A DNA stretch of 64,000 nt from Tremella fuciformis (Eukaryota > Basidiomycota > Tremellomycetes > Tremellales > Tremellaceae): assembly GCA_032768795.1 (NCBI GenBank), contig CP136490.1, positions 8,246,001-8,310,000 of the forward strand, given 5' to 3'. Under the pieces are notes generated by a model that did no database searches, was not told the origin of the DNA, and was given only the letters and a program-made list of their open reading frames with translations. A program made the position numbers and the translations under genes. Shown piece after piece: positions 1 through 12,117 of the stretch; the first letter of the stretch is position 1, and each line of letters opens with the position of its first letter.

Positions 1-463
1 CACAGTCGGCTGCCGATATCTCGTGGTAGGACCTGAGCGGAAGAAGCCGGCGGCTGTCTCTCGGAGACTGGACATTTGGTATTGGAAGATAGCGATGGCA
101 GTGTTCTGCGGCAGATATGAGAATCTTTGCCACCCGAGACTGCCCCGCGCTCTCCTAAATAGCCCCACTCTGGGGCAGGCGAGCGCAGAGCATGCTCGTC
201 TACCGAGGCTACAAAGGACTGACCCACTGAGTCAGCAGCAGAAAGTTTGTAAGCCTCAACGACACACGTTCGATGTGAACAAGGGAGGCGCCGCAGCCTT
301 CTGGTCTGATCACAAGTGCTGTACTGTTCAAGTACGAGCAGACAAGCGGTCGCATCTGGAGTGCATTCAATGCCCTACAAAGGGGAGCTGACAGGGTTAC
401 CCACTTATTCTGTGATTCAACTCGGATGTTGTGACGTTTTATATATGCCCTCTCAGATATTGT
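1..463. other. Left edge, no supported gene
   Basis: Only short overlapping ORFs on both strands, none with recognisable motifs or splice structure. It lies downstream of the ABC gene that ends at 464, so part of it is probably that gene's 3' UTR. I see no tRNA or repeat here. Confidence 0.5.
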
Positions 464-2770
464 TCATGTTCGGCGATCATTTGACGACTGTATGGCGCCA
501 TTGTTCACTCGGAGGATCTGATCGCCTTGGGCCGAAGACAAGTGCCTCGTCAGACGAATGATGGTCGGGAGTGTTCTTTGCGCATCTTCGCAAAGCCTCT
601 GAAGTTCTCGGATGACAAGGATCTCCGTTGCCTCGCTCGCAATGGTGCTCGTGTCGCAAATTACTAAGTCGGCTGTCTTGAGCTTGAGCGTCGCTCGGGA
701 GCGATCGAGTATTTGCCGTAACGCAAGGATCCCAGCGCTGCCCGAAGTGACGGTGCTAGAGGGCAGAATGAGCCGCGCTCTTGAACCTGGCAGCGCACCC
801 GGAATCGGCGATGCAGGGATCAAGTACGACCGTTGCGTTTTATCGACCGGTGCTGCCTCTTGGTCCACAGGCTGAGGGGGAACGCCAATGCGAGAGGAGG
901 AAGCTTTCGTCTCGGCGGACTTCTCGGCGTTCCCTGATCCTCGGCGTTGAACATTCTCAACAAGTGCGTCGAGCGCCTCGCATGATAGACAGACCGTGCG
1001 AGCGAAGAGGGTTCTCATTTCGTATGCCTCAGCAGGCTGATCGTTGATGTAGAGCTCCCCAGTATGTGACCGTAGGACAAGCAACTGCTCGACGAGCAGC
1101 TGCTTTGATACGTTGTCGTCCCCCAGCAGAGCGAGAGACTCGCCTGGTCGCAAATCGAGATTGCAGTCCTTGAGCCCCGGCGCGTCCACGCACTGAGCAG
1201 TGCCGAGTCCACGCGCTCGGATTCGCATCCCTCGGCCATTACGACACATCTCGTAATCCAACCCTGGATGCTGGAGCGCGGCATTCAGCTTGGCAGCCAA
1301 TGAGACAGCTCGAGGATCTTGAGTTACTTCGAAAAACGCGGCGAGCTGGAAAATAGATTGATACACGAGGTCGACCTGGTTTCCGAGCGCTTGAGTGGTT
1401 GCCAATAACGAGGTCGCCGACGCACGGAATGTCCGGACTGATCCAAGGGAGAAGCCCGTTCCCAACACCCGAGTGGCGAGAAGAACCTGTCACATCAGCC
1501 ACGATAACACTGTGCTCCTGGGTGCCCACATGCAGGACGTTCTCCACGCTGGTGGTACTGAGTCTTGTGCCCCAGTCCACAAGCGCGGTCGCTGTCACTG
1601 TCCTGATTGTCCTCTCCAAATCCGTTTGCTGCTCTCCGCTTCCCTTCTCCAACACCCAGCTCCGCAAGCGAGGAAGCATGACGTCCTGCGTGAATTCGGG
1701 ACTGAGACGCATGTCGCGGACCTGCTGTAGTCGACTGCGCAACGCCGGCATATTCTGGTCGATCTCGCTCGACAGCCGTGCGTAATGAGCCATGATTTGG
1801 GTCCGGAGGTACACGGCGGCGGAGGGGTAAAGCCCGAGTAGGAGCATGACGAGGCTCGACAGGCTGAAATATGATCCACCTGCGCCGAAAGCGAGCGTGC
1901 GCAGAAGTAAGAGAGCTTGTGTGATGGTCGCAAGGAGCAGAGAGGCGATGCGAGCGATTCCGGTGATCGATGAGAAGGCGTCTCGCGGTGGAATAACGCC
2001 TTCGGTGTCGGCGGAGCCATGGCAGAATTCGCGCGCGTCTGCCAGTAAAGCAGCAGTATACGGGGAGGACATTGCGGGGACAGCGAGAGCCATCTCGGCG
2101 GCCAAGTAAGCTTGGGCGATCTTTCGATTGAGCCGTTCCTACACAACGGTGTAAGCGCGACCCTGATCAGTCTTTGGAGAATGCGGACGTGAAAGCGCTC
2201 CTCGCTGCCTTGCGTCATGAGCCCCGCCAGACCCTCAAAGCTGTCAAACGCAGTGGACCGGACTGCCACCCACACGACATGCGAGAGCTCGAGAGGCTTT
2301 TCGAAACTCGTCTGGACAATGTCGAGCATCTCCTTCTGCGCCCACACCCTATGCCTCAGCGTGGTCGCTCCGGTGTGGGCTGGGTGGGCTCACTTTGCGG
2401 CAGGCATGATGCCTTGCATTCCCTTCCTCGCCAGGAAAATGGCGGCATCGCGCAGCGTGTCGCGCAAGAACAGGTCGACGAATCGCCACCACAGCAGCTG
2501 GATCAGCTGTACCGCGATAAAGATGTTGCCGATTGACCACGATCGGGCTCTGCCTACAATGGCGCCATCTTCCGGCTGAAGGTCTTGCGAGGAGGCTACC
2601 CACAGGGACGCTATTGGGGTGAGAGGTGTGTCTTTGAGATGAGGAGCGACCGCGGGCGAGGCTGGCAAAGTAGTCGCTGAGGCCTCGGCAGGAGCGGACC
2701 GTGCCATTGCTTTTCTGGCCCTCAGCCCTCCCGGCATTGTAGTCGGTTCCATGATGAGTCCAAGGGACAA
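464..2770 (-). CDS. ABC half-transporter paralogue with degenerate nucleotide-binding domain
   Basis: Four exons (2770-2394, 2348-2189, 2138-1530, 1486-464) splice to 2169 nt, giving 722 residues without a stop. The N-terminal membrane part aligns with the two upstream paralogues, including an internal exon of exactly 160 nt in all three (starting VWAQKEMLDIVQTSFEKP). The C-terminal half keeps the shape of an ABC ATPase (LRPGESLALLGDD, then a helical stretch and an RTVCLSCEALDALVENV segment in the Q-loop position), but the key residues are gone. Walker A reads GDDNVSKQ instead of GxxGxGKT, no LSGGQ signature is visible, Walker B ends LVICDT without the catalytic Glu, and the H-loop His context is lost. 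It is last of three tandem genes, about 160 bp below its neighbour. It is probably a membrane protein that cannot hydrolyse ATP, perhaps a partner subunit of a paralogue (inference). Start could also be the ATG at 2752. Confidence 0.75.
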
Positions 2771-2931
2771 CGAAAGGTTAGTAGTAAGTGGAAGATCCCT
2801 GGACAGACTACGCTCTATTCAAGATCTGGTGGCGGGATACATCCATGCAGCCTCATGGTATCGGCCACTCCGCCACCCGCCCGCAGGCGCAGAGAGTCGT
2901 ACACATCGCGTGGGTTGCAGACTGCAGGCAT

Positions 2932-5340
2932 CTACTCGAATCCCTGCTTTTGCAAGTTGAACATCTCCGCATACTTGCCTCCGAGCGCCATGAGCTCCTC
3001 GTGACTCCCACTCTCGACAATGCTCCCGCCTTCCATGACCAGGATTCTGTCGGCCTTCTTGACGGTGGAGAACCGGTGGGAGACATACACAGTGGTCGGC
3101 CTGAGCCCGTCTTCCCTGCTCGACAAGTCGTGTATGCGCTGGAAGAGCTCTGCTTCAGCTCTGGGATCCAGCGCGGCCGACGGCTCGTCAAAGACAATCA
3201 GGTCGGCTCGATCTGCGCGAAGGAACGCCCGCGATAAGGCCACACGCTGCCATTGGCCGCCCGAAAGCGCCAGCGGCATGATGGGGATCGCTAGCTTGTC
3301 TTTCCCTTCCTGTTTCTCGGCTGCCTCGATGGACTTGCCCTCCTCTTCTGCCTTGTCGGCTTGCCAATCGGCGATGGCGGTCCCATTCGTCGACAACTCC
3401 ACTGGCTGGTCGAACAACGGATACGGTCGAGTAGCATCAGGCGTGGCTTCGCGCGTCAGGCGGCGTCCCAACCCGAAAGCCTTGCCGAGCGGCTCCGCAC
3501 CTCCTCGACGCATAGCCTCGTTGATATCCTCCTGTTTGTCCACCCGTGTTGTGTCGCCAATCAGGACGTTCTGACTGATGGTGAGAGCGTATCGGGCAAA
3601 GTCTTGGAACAAGCAGGATGTACGGGCGTATAAGGATCGCGGGTCGAGCGACTCCATCGGCCGGTCATTGACGTACAGATCCCCGTCGTGCCGGTAGATA
3701 CCAAGCAGGACCTTCATGAGGGTCGTCTTGCCACCGCCGTTGACGCCCACAACGGCAAGCGTCTCTCCTGGTTGTATGACAAAGTTGAGGTTCTTCAATG
3801 TGGGTGATTTGTCCCCGGGGTAGGTAAAGCTCAGGTCTCGCGCTTCCAACTTCATCCCCTTGCTGTGGCGAATGGTCTCGTAGTCCAACAGGGGGATGCC
3901 GCGGTTTCTATGCAAACGAATGTCGTTTTCAATAGCGTCGGGATCGGTAGTGGCTTCGACGAATGCTGCGAACCTGAAGATAGCCTGGAAGGCAACGTCG
4001 AGCTCGCTCATGAGCCTCTTCACCGAGTGGAGCATAGAGTTGGCACAAGTTTGGTACATCTCGATTGAGCCGAGAGAAAGAGATGTCGGTAGAAGTCGAG
4101 AAGCAAGTATCGCCTGTCAAGGTCAGCGTCGCAGCTACAGGCCGAGGAGTCATACACGCACATAAAAGATCGTGTCCACGCTGCCCTGCCCAAGTATCAA
4201 AGCACTTCTCATGCCCTGGACTACCAGACTCTTGCCGGGTGCCGACCTTTGCACCGCCTTGGTCTTTTCTTTCGTCCACTCTCCCAAGATCCAGTCCCGC
4301 AATTGGAACATCATCACCTCTTGCTTGTACTCCGGATCCTGGGCGACCCGCTCCAGATAGTCAAGCTTTCTCCCGCGCTCCCGATGGGCCATGAGTCCGG
4401 CATCGTTGAATGGGTCGCCAAAGGCGTATCTGTTGTTCAGGACCCGCAGCATGCTGGGAGTCAAGCTGAGGAGGATGAGCCCGATGTTCGTAATGCTGAA
4501 GTGGGATTCTTCGTAGCCCGATGAGATCGTGCCGAACAGCAGGAACAGCTGGGAGGCCACCTCGACAGCCTGGCTAAAAGTGCTGAAGATCACGGAGATG
4601 CAGTCGATTCCGCCCAATCCGTTCGGCATCTCGCCGTAAGGATGGCAGAACAGGCCTGCGTCGTCGAGCAGGGCCGAGGCGTATAGAGAGTCCTGCGACG
4701 GGATGGAAAGTGACATCCTCGCTGCCAAGTAAGATCTCTTCAGCCTCGTATGAATTCGTTGCTATTGCTCAGTCGCATCCATCTTGATGAGCATGAACGA
4801 CGCACCTTGTAGTCCGTGTCGGTTCGGTTCACCATCCAGTAGAAGACGTCGTCGCTTGCCGCGAGGCCCATGCAAATAAGGGCGGTCTTCAACACCTGTA
4901 GACGCGGCACGGGAGATTCGAAGCTTTTCTGAACGAGATCGAGCATTTCCTTCCGGGCCCACAAACTGCATGATCAGCATGCCAAAGGGATCGCAAAGTG
5001 AAGCAGACCGTAAAGCCGGGAAACATCCTTGGAGGACCCTCGTGCAGGTGCAGAACACCGCTTCTATTCGTCCAGCCCCAGCGATGATGTCGACAAAATT
5101 TCGCCACAGCAAGCCGAGGAGCTGCACGGCTGCTCGAGCCGTTCGACGATTGAAAGGTCGGTTGTAGGGCAGTCCATGCACCATCGAGGCTCTGGCAGTT
5201 GGGACTGAGAGGTCCCAGGACTGCAGCCAGAGCTTGGCCACCGGCGAGACATTACCTGCATCTATGCCCAGTCGAGCTTCTACCTCCTCCAAGTCAGGCG
5301 TCGGCGCTGTCTGCGGCCTGACCTTGAACCTAGGCCACAT
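2932..5340 (-). CDS. ABC half-transporter (TMD-NBD), middle copy
   Basis: Exons 5340-5009, 4965-4806, 4737-4162 and 4113-2932 sum to 2250 nt (749 residues). An N-terminal cytosolic/hydrophobic region and a transmembrane domain precede one complete nucleotide-binding domain: Walker A GVNGGGKTTL, Q-loop CLFQDF, signature LSGGQWQRVALSRAF, Walker B DLIVFDEP, D-loop SAALD and H-loop YVSHRFS. Between Q-loop and signature sits a charged insertion of about 80 residues absent from ordinary exporters. I placed the start at MWPRFKV, which aligns with MSWPPKFK of the upstream copy; an in-frame ATG at 5514 exists but lies only 10 nt below the upstream stop. Role: ATP-driven export, substrate unknown. The first donor is the atypical GTCTGC, supported by the phase match with the paralogues. 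Confidence 0.85.
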
Positions 5341-5524
5341 GGAACCGTTAAGATATATCGACGTGACAACAGGCAGGCGTCTAACACGAAACTCTACGAT
5401 GACATGATGGAGAGGTAGGTTCGAAAGCAGAGGGCCTCGAAAGCGTCCGTCCTCGGGTGTGTAGGGGCTAAGCCTCGAGGCTGACACGAGTCCACTAAGG
5501 CCACTAAGCATCATCTGATCGGGT

Positions 5525-8096
5525 TCAGTCAAACGCTTCTCGCTGTAGATTGAACAATTCGGCGTATCTCCCTCCGAGCTCCATCAGTTCGAGATGTGTG
5601 CCTAATTCCACTATCGTCCCATCGTCTACCACCGCGATTCGATCCGCCTTTTTGACCGTCGAGAAGCGATGAGATATGTATATGGTCGTCGGTTTGCTTG
5701 AATGTGTGGCGGAATCGCCATTCTGCGAAGACAGGCTGTGGATACGTTGGAACAGTTGCGCCTCTGCTCGAGGGTCGAGAGATGATGACGGCTCATCAAA
5801 AACGACGAGATCGGCCTGATCGGCACGAAGGAACGCTCGCGCCAGGGCGACACGCTGCCATTGACCACCGGACAGTGCAGCAGGCTTGACAGTATCGTCT
5901 TTCTGATCGTCCTTCTCGTGTTGCCGTTTTCCATTCCGTACCTCTCCCTTGGGAGTGCTCGACCTTCCGCCGTTGACTGTCCCCGCTGTCGCCTGAGCAG
6001 TGCCATCGCTCGCTGACTTCTCGGACTGTGCCTTGACCATCTCTTTCCTTTTCTTCAGATCACTGTCTGACTCCGACTGTACTACACGCCGCGACACGCC
6101 CGTCCCTTCTTCTGCGTTCGCCGAGACGTCAGGGACGCCGTGCCGGTTCAGCCGGCCCTCGAGCCCAAGCTTCTCGCGCACTCCTTCAGCGCCTCCACGA
6201 TGTAGCGCTTCTTCGATTTGAGCGTCTTCGTCCATAAGGGCGACGTTGCCGACGCCTACATTCTCCCTCAGCGTCAAGGAGTACTTGGAGAAGTCCTGAA
6301 AAAGGCAACTAGTTCGCGCATGGAGGCTTTGCGGATCGTATGCCTCGACAAGCCGATCGTTTATATACAGCTCTCCTGTATGGTCGTAGAGTCCAAGCAA
6401 GGCTTTCACGAGAGTAGTCTTACCGCCACCGTTGAGGCCCACAATGGCGAGAGTCTCTCCAGGGAGCAGTGTGAGGTTGATGTCGTGCAGGGTCGGCGTA
6501 GTGGCTCCCGGATAGGTGAAACCCATCTTGATCGCCTGTAACTTCATGCCGCTTGACATCCGGACATCCTCGTAGCTGAGCAAAGGAATCCCTTTGTTCA
6601 TCTTTTTCCGATGGGCAAGCTCGACAGCTTCAGGATCGGTTGTGGTCTCGCAGAAAGCCGCGAAGTAGAAGATGGATTGAAATGCTTGCTCGATTGAGTC
6701 GCGGAAGCGATAGACCGAGTTGAGAAGGGACGTCGCCGTGCTCTGATACAACCTGATGGATCCAAGAGAGAGCGAGGTGGAGAGAAGGCGAAGAGCGAGG
6801 AGAACGTAAAAGGCGGTTTCCACGCTCTGTGTGCTGAGCCCGAGACCCAGTTCGACTGTCTCCTGCCAACCCTTGACGTCCTCCTGCTCCTGAAGTTGCT
6901 GTTTCCTGAGGTAATCCCACTTCTCCAAGACCCAATCCTTCAGGCCGAAGAGCGCCACCTCCTGCTTGAATTCGCCTCGCAGGCCTATCTGCCTAACCTC
7001 CCGTTCCTCCAATCTCATTCGCTGAATATTCGTACGCCGTCCTCTTCTGAAGTCCCCGAAAAGGAAAGAGCCGATCAAGCGGATCCCGCTCGGAGAGAGG
7101 GAGAGGAGGATCAAGAGGAGGTTTGACCAGGTGAAATGGGACTCTTTGCTAGCGGCAGCGATGGTCGTAAGGAGCAGGCCGGTCTGCGTGACAAGCTCGA
7201 CAGTGATGGTCATGATGTTGAATACCGATGACAGGGTAGCGAAGGGCCCCCCGGATCGTTGAGGGACTCCCTTGCGGCTGATATGGGATTCGACACCGCA
7301 GAAACATCCTGCTTCGTACGTCAAGGCAGATGCGAACGGCGACGAGAGTGCGGGAATGGAAAGGGACATCTGAGAAGCAAGGTAGGCTCGTTCCATGGTG
7401 TAGTTGACCTGAGTCTGTGCAGTGAGCTACTCGGCATCCCGGCGTACAGTGCTTGGACGCACCCTGAACTGGTTGTCGCTTGTCCGGGCAAAGAAGTGAT
7501 AAATATCCTCGCCAGTGACAAGCAAGATGCTTCTGCCGGCAACGATCAAGACGTCTCGGGTGGCCAGAGGCTCCTCGAAACTCCTTTGTACGAGATCAAG
7601 GAGCTCACTACGAGCCCATAGTCTGCGGTCAGGACGATCTTCTGACTAGCTCAAACAAAGGCAAGACTCACTTGAGAGCAGGCAAGACACCTTGCAGCAA
7701 CCTCCGAATGAGGTACATCATCACCCTATGCCGATTCCCCTCCCAGAACATGGCGAGAAAGCGGCCCCAGAGCAGCCCCACAAGCTGTACCGCAATCCAG
7801 CAGTTCGCAATGGTCATGGGCCGGTCCTCGCCTTTCGGCCGATACGGACCGCTCTGCGATGCTGTGTCACCGTTTGTCTCTGCACGTTGGCGCGACTCGA
7901 GCCAGAGCCGAGCCACTGGGGACAGGTCCTCGACTTCGACTGCCATTGTTGAAGGTGGAAGAGGAATGCCCTTGTTGCCTGAAGATGGTCCGCCGAACGG
8001 CATGAAAGGGAAAGGCGGCTCCCCTTCCATTAGCGGCGGGGGAGGCGGCCTGAACCTGTGACCCCTGCCTTCTTTGAATTTTGGGGGCCAGCTCAT
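5525..8096 (-). CDS. ABC half-transporter (TMD-NBD), upstream copy
   Basis: Exons 8096-7672, 7622-7463 and 7408-5525 sum to 2469 nt (822 residues). A Pro-rich N-terminus (about 60 residues) precedes the conserved membrane region and one full NBD: Walker A GLNGGGKTTLV, CLFQDFSKYSL Q-loop, LSGGQWQRVALARAF signature, DLVVFDEPSSSLDPRA Walker B/D-loop, YISHRFS H-loop. A hydrophilic Lys/Glu/Ser-rich insertion of roughly 100 residues separates Q-loop from signature. It lacks the intron that both downstream copies have just after the FY(V/A) position. It heads the three-gene tandem; 184 bp separate its stop from the next start, and the promoter is shared divergently with the SANT-domain gene at 8596. 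Substrate unknown. Confidence 0.88.
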
Positions 8097-8595
8097 GATT
8101 GTGATATCGAGACATGGGGTATCAGACGTGCCAGCGTTCTCTATAGCTCGTCGACTGGAAAAGCGCTGCTGCGCACAACGCGTCGTTGACAAAAATGAAA
8201 TAATCGCTGCCAGACAGGAATGATCGGATCACCCGGTGACCGGAGCTGACGTCAGTGTCCGCGTCACGTGGCAGCCAAAGGGAGGGGAGGCCAGAATTGA
8301 CAAAGTGCCACATTGGCCAGAGTGCCACAAAACGAGTCATCTTTTGGACCCTGAACTGCCGGTTGCTGGATGCGGGAACCGTGAATGACTTGTTAAGGAA
8401 AAGAAAGCAAAGTAAAATCACTCGCCCTCTCATCCGTGACAGTACTTGTCTCTTGTATTGCTCGTCTTCTTGCTTGCATAGCATCTTGCCGCTTCTTGTC
8501 AATACGCATGCACAACCCACGACACTCACCCCGCGCATCGTCCCGCCACTCGTTCGACGTTTGACCGTCGATCTCCACCTGGACGGCGTAGAAAG
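8097..8595. promoter_or_regulatory. Divergent promoter region
   Basis: Gap of about 500 bp between the minus-strand ABC gene and the plus-strand SANT-domain gene, so it should carry both promoters. Short ORFs cross it but show no motifs. Pyrimidine-rich tracts and ACTCACCCCGC-like sequence lie just before the plus-strand ATG; no clear TATA box. Confidence 0.5.
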
Positions 8596-11406
8596 ATGCC
8601 TTCGTCACCCTTAATCGACCATTCCGCCACCCATCTTTCGCCCCACATCACACATACATCCAGCGTCTTTGCACCGATCGGAGTGTCCCAATCACTGTCA
8701 TCATCCTCAATCAGCAAAGCGGAGCCGACCACACCTCAGCTCACTTCGTCCACCCCGAACTTGTCCTCCCCGGAAACGCCTGGGCAAGGCGAGACACCGT
8801 CTCTGAACCCGCAAACGCCAGTCGCACAGAAGAGGAAGGGCGCCGAGCCAGTGATCGTGCAGTCAGAGGAAGAAGTGGTCGGATTGGGCTACGGCGACCT
8901 TGGCGCCGAGGTCAAGCCGACCGTCAGCGATCTTGACAATAGAGTGGACATGGATTCCATCCTGGAAGTGGGCACATCGGCATCCGTCTCGAGGCGCAAC
9001 TCGCAGATCAATGATGTCGCTGAGGCAGACGACACCGAGCGCGGGGACTTGGATCGCGATGATCTCGAGAGAATGCAGACCAGGTTGAGCGGCCTGGACC
9101 AGAGCAGGAATGGCAGTGGATGGGAACAAAGGGATGAGGTCGCAGCCATGGTGAGTGTCCCATGTCATTATTGCAGCTTGTTCGCTGAAAGACATCAGCT
9201 GCAGCAGGTGCTGTCTTCCGTACTGGACCGATTGCCGCTCCTCGAGGAGCAGCTAGGCGCACAACGAGAGACCATTGTTGCCTTGCAACAGCAGAAGCGT
9301 CTGGCAGATCAACTACAAACAGTGGAGAGGTGGGCTCTCAACAAATCCCGAAGAATCACGATCAAGAGCTGACATCATGTCAGAGATCGCCACCATGCTG
9401 AGCGAGCTTCTTGGCGAGCGGAGACCAGAGCTCTATTGAGGACCCGAGACGCCGAGATCGCTGCTGGGACTCGGCCCAAAAAGCTTCTTGACTTGGACGT
9501 CGGGTATCATCAGGAGTTGGAAGCCGCGAACAAACGATTGGAGATGGACAACCGTCTCATGGCCCCAAGAGTGCGTTTGTTTCAAGTTCTGTGCCCAGAT
9601 CGCTGATCACGCAGCTTGCCGACACCCAAAAACAAATCGACAAACTCGTCAATGAATTGCGGCATTTGAGAGCTCATGTTGTCCTCTCTGATGATCCTGC
9701 CGGCGCCTCGTCCTCCAAGATGGCGATCGACCCAGTTCTCGCAGGGGCCAGGGGTCGCTCACCTATCAAGAGTCTGTCTGCCTCAACGACACTGGGCGAC
9801 GCACGAGCGGAGCATCTACTCCTCGCCGCCCGTCGAGTGCGGGTAGCTCGCCAAGGCAATCCGGCTGTTGGCCGCGTATCCCTCGATGAGTTGAAACGGG
9901 GAGGTGTGGTGGGACCTGACGGGGGGCTCGGCTATGCCGAGGGGTACGGCGGGACTGTGGAAGATGAAGACGAGATCTCCGAAAGCGACGAAGACGATTT
10001 TCAGCCCGAGTACGATCACGAGCCAAAAGGCAGCGTATCGAAAAGCAGGCGAAAGGAATCCATATCTCAAAGTACGCCGCTGCTTCCTCGCGCGAAAAGG
10101 AGCGGGAAACGGTCCCTCCCTCCAGCGACGCCCTCCCGGCAACGGGCCCGCCCAGCCCAACCTCAAACAACCCCAGGCGGCAGCACGCTTACAGATCTGC
10201 TTCGGGCAGCAGAGATGGCGACACGGCCTGGTACGCCGACTCCGGAACGGACCTCACAAATCCCTATGTCTGCGATGTCGGCCACGCGCAGTACGAATCG
10301 AGCGAACAGTAGAAGCGAGTCCCCTGACAAACGAGTGCGGAAACTGCCTTCAAACTCTACACCATCGGGTTGGAGCAGGGCTAGGCGAATCTCAGGCATG
10401 GATTTGGAGGAGAACGATGAGTCACGACGGGTCGGATTTCCATCAGCGGGTCCGGGGGAGGGAGACGAGTCAGCGCCCGAATCTCAAAGTTCACACCCAG
10501 ACGCGTCGGCTCTGGACCTCCTCGCTCAAGCTAGCCAGCTCGACGAAGTGCAAACCTCGCAAGATGCCTCTGGGCCGAATTCACAGCTGTCGAGCTCTGC
10601 CAGGTTTGGCGAGATGCTTGGCCCGGATTCACAGGTGCAGCATCAGGATGGAGGGAATCTGAGTCCCGAAAGTCACACTACCGAAGGTCTCGCTCCAGCC
10701 ATTGACCTACGATCATCTGCTGTGGAGCTGGTGCAGGATTCCCAGATCGACCCGTCGCTTGCTAGCTTGCCGCATCCCTCTTACACGCAGTCGACAGCCG
10801 CCACCCCCAAGCACGGCAGAAAGTCTTCAACCACTTCTGAGCTCGCCACACCTGTGCAACGGAACTACTTTGGCGACGATGGAGACTTCGAGGACACGCC
10901 CATGCAATACTCGGCCGGAAGGGATAGCATCGGCTTTGATCAGCCGCAACAGGGCGCATTTGCCAGTCCCACGGGCGCGACAGTTCCAGGATTGGGCAAG
11001 TATGTGCATTTGACCAGCAACATGCCCGCCAGACGGATGAGGTCGCCGTATCTCAAGTGGACACAGGAGGAGGTGAGCGATGCTGGTCCGATTGCAAGAT
11101 GTCAAGCTGATCAACAGGATGAGCTGCTTGCTCGTGCCGTCGCTATGCATGGGGAGAAGTGGGATCTGGTCAGCAAGGGCGTACCGACGCGGAGCTACCA
11201 CCAAGTCCGACAGCGGTACGTCGGCTGGAGGTTGGTCTTGTGCTCTGCTGACAATCAGATGGCTTCGGAAGACAGGAGCTTTCGATAAAAAGCCACCTGT
11301 GGGCGCAGGGGAGAATCTGCATGGCATGTCGGGTCTGGGCAAGGAAGATTACGATGATCTCCCGGCATCGCCAACGCAGCCCAAGAAGAAAAGGAAGAAC
11401 AACTAG
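8596..11406 (+). CDS. Coiled-coil protein with C-terminal SANT/Myb-like domain
   Basis: Exons 8596-9150, 9199-9329, 9384-9570, 9615-11072, 11118-11215 and 11259-11406 sum to 2577 nt (858 residues). The N-terminal 180 residues are Ser/Thr/Pro-rich and low complexity. Residues about 190-310 are heptad-like coiled coil (LQQVLSSVLDRLPLLEEQL and following). A long acidic and Ser-rich linker contains SDEDDFQPEYD. The last 90 residues hold a Myb/SANT repeat (KWTQEEDELLARAVAMHG, then KWDLVSKGV and SYHQVRQRWLRKTG), created only after splicing the last two introns, followed by a basic nuclear-localisation-like tail KKKRKNN. The single repeat suggests a chromatin or telomere/promoter DNA-binding protein, but no orthologue is recognised. 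Confidence 0.8.
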
Positions 11407-12117
11407 ATAGGGCCGCATGATGGTTTGCTTGGCGCTTGCTCATTGTGCATTGGAAGTCGCAGTAGGCGGGACAATGGGAAGAAGTCGAACACAAAGTATA
11501 GTCGATGCAGTATTGCTTGCTGCCTCGTGTTTCATCGTTTCCTTCTCTTTGTTCCGCCCGTCTCGGCGTCCGTACCGAAGCGGGGTCACTCGGAGACGGT
11601 ACGCGAAGGGGGCAAGGCAGGGCGAGGCAGCCTCTGTCTTCGTCTTCGTCCTCGTCTCCTTTGATGGCCTCGTGGAACAGTCGAGGGGCACGCAATGATC
11701 GGGCGCGGTGATGTGATTGTATGCTGATGAACACTGATGAGACGGGACAAACGGATATGCGATCTTTAGCGCGTCGGGCGGGCCTGCTGTCGCCCCGCGC
11801 CGCACCTACCTTGGCTATGTATGACCGAGAACACGAGGCTGGCCTTCTGCGTCTCTCTCTATTCCTCTCTCACCAGCTGCTGCTGCTGCACCCGTGCTGC
11901 GCCGACCGCACCGCGCGACCTCCAGCATTATCGGTGCGACGCCCAACATGCTGTCAGCCGCGAGGGGTACACGACGCTGCAATACCCCTCCTCCCTCTCC
12001 TGCTCGCCTAGTCTTCGCGACGGCCAGCATATAAGGCGCCTGAACCACAGACCGAGGGTCAGAATCTTACATCGTCTTCTCACCAGCAGAAGCAAAAGCG
12101 AAATTCTTCACAGCGAC
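11407..12117. promoter_or_regulatory. Intergenic region with TATA box for the GH16 gene
   Basis: No supported gene. A TATAAGG element at 12030-12036 lies about 80 bp before the GH16 start codon, a good distance for a core promoter with a short leader. The rest is 3' UTR of the SANT gene and pyrimidine-rich sequence. Confidence 0.5.
12030..12036 (+). promoter_or_regulatory. TATA box
   Basis: TATAAGG 82 bp upstream of the GH16 ATG, preceded by C-rich sequence. Inferred core promoter element. Confidence 0.45.

Noticed and set aside
464..2770. Calling the motif-less ABC gene a pseudogene
   Set aside because: Four exons splice to 2169 nt without a stop and share exon structure with the active copies, so an intact gene is the simpler reading.
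5341..5514. Upstream ATG at 5514 for the middle ABC gene
   Set aside because: Would leave only 10 nt after the preceding stop; the ATG at 5340 aligns with the start of the upstream paralogue.
9151..9198. Reading straight through this stretch as coding
   Set aside because: The frame is open, but it begins GTGAGT, ends ACATCAG after CTGAA, and is 48 nt, a multiple of three; an intron of window-typical size is more likely.
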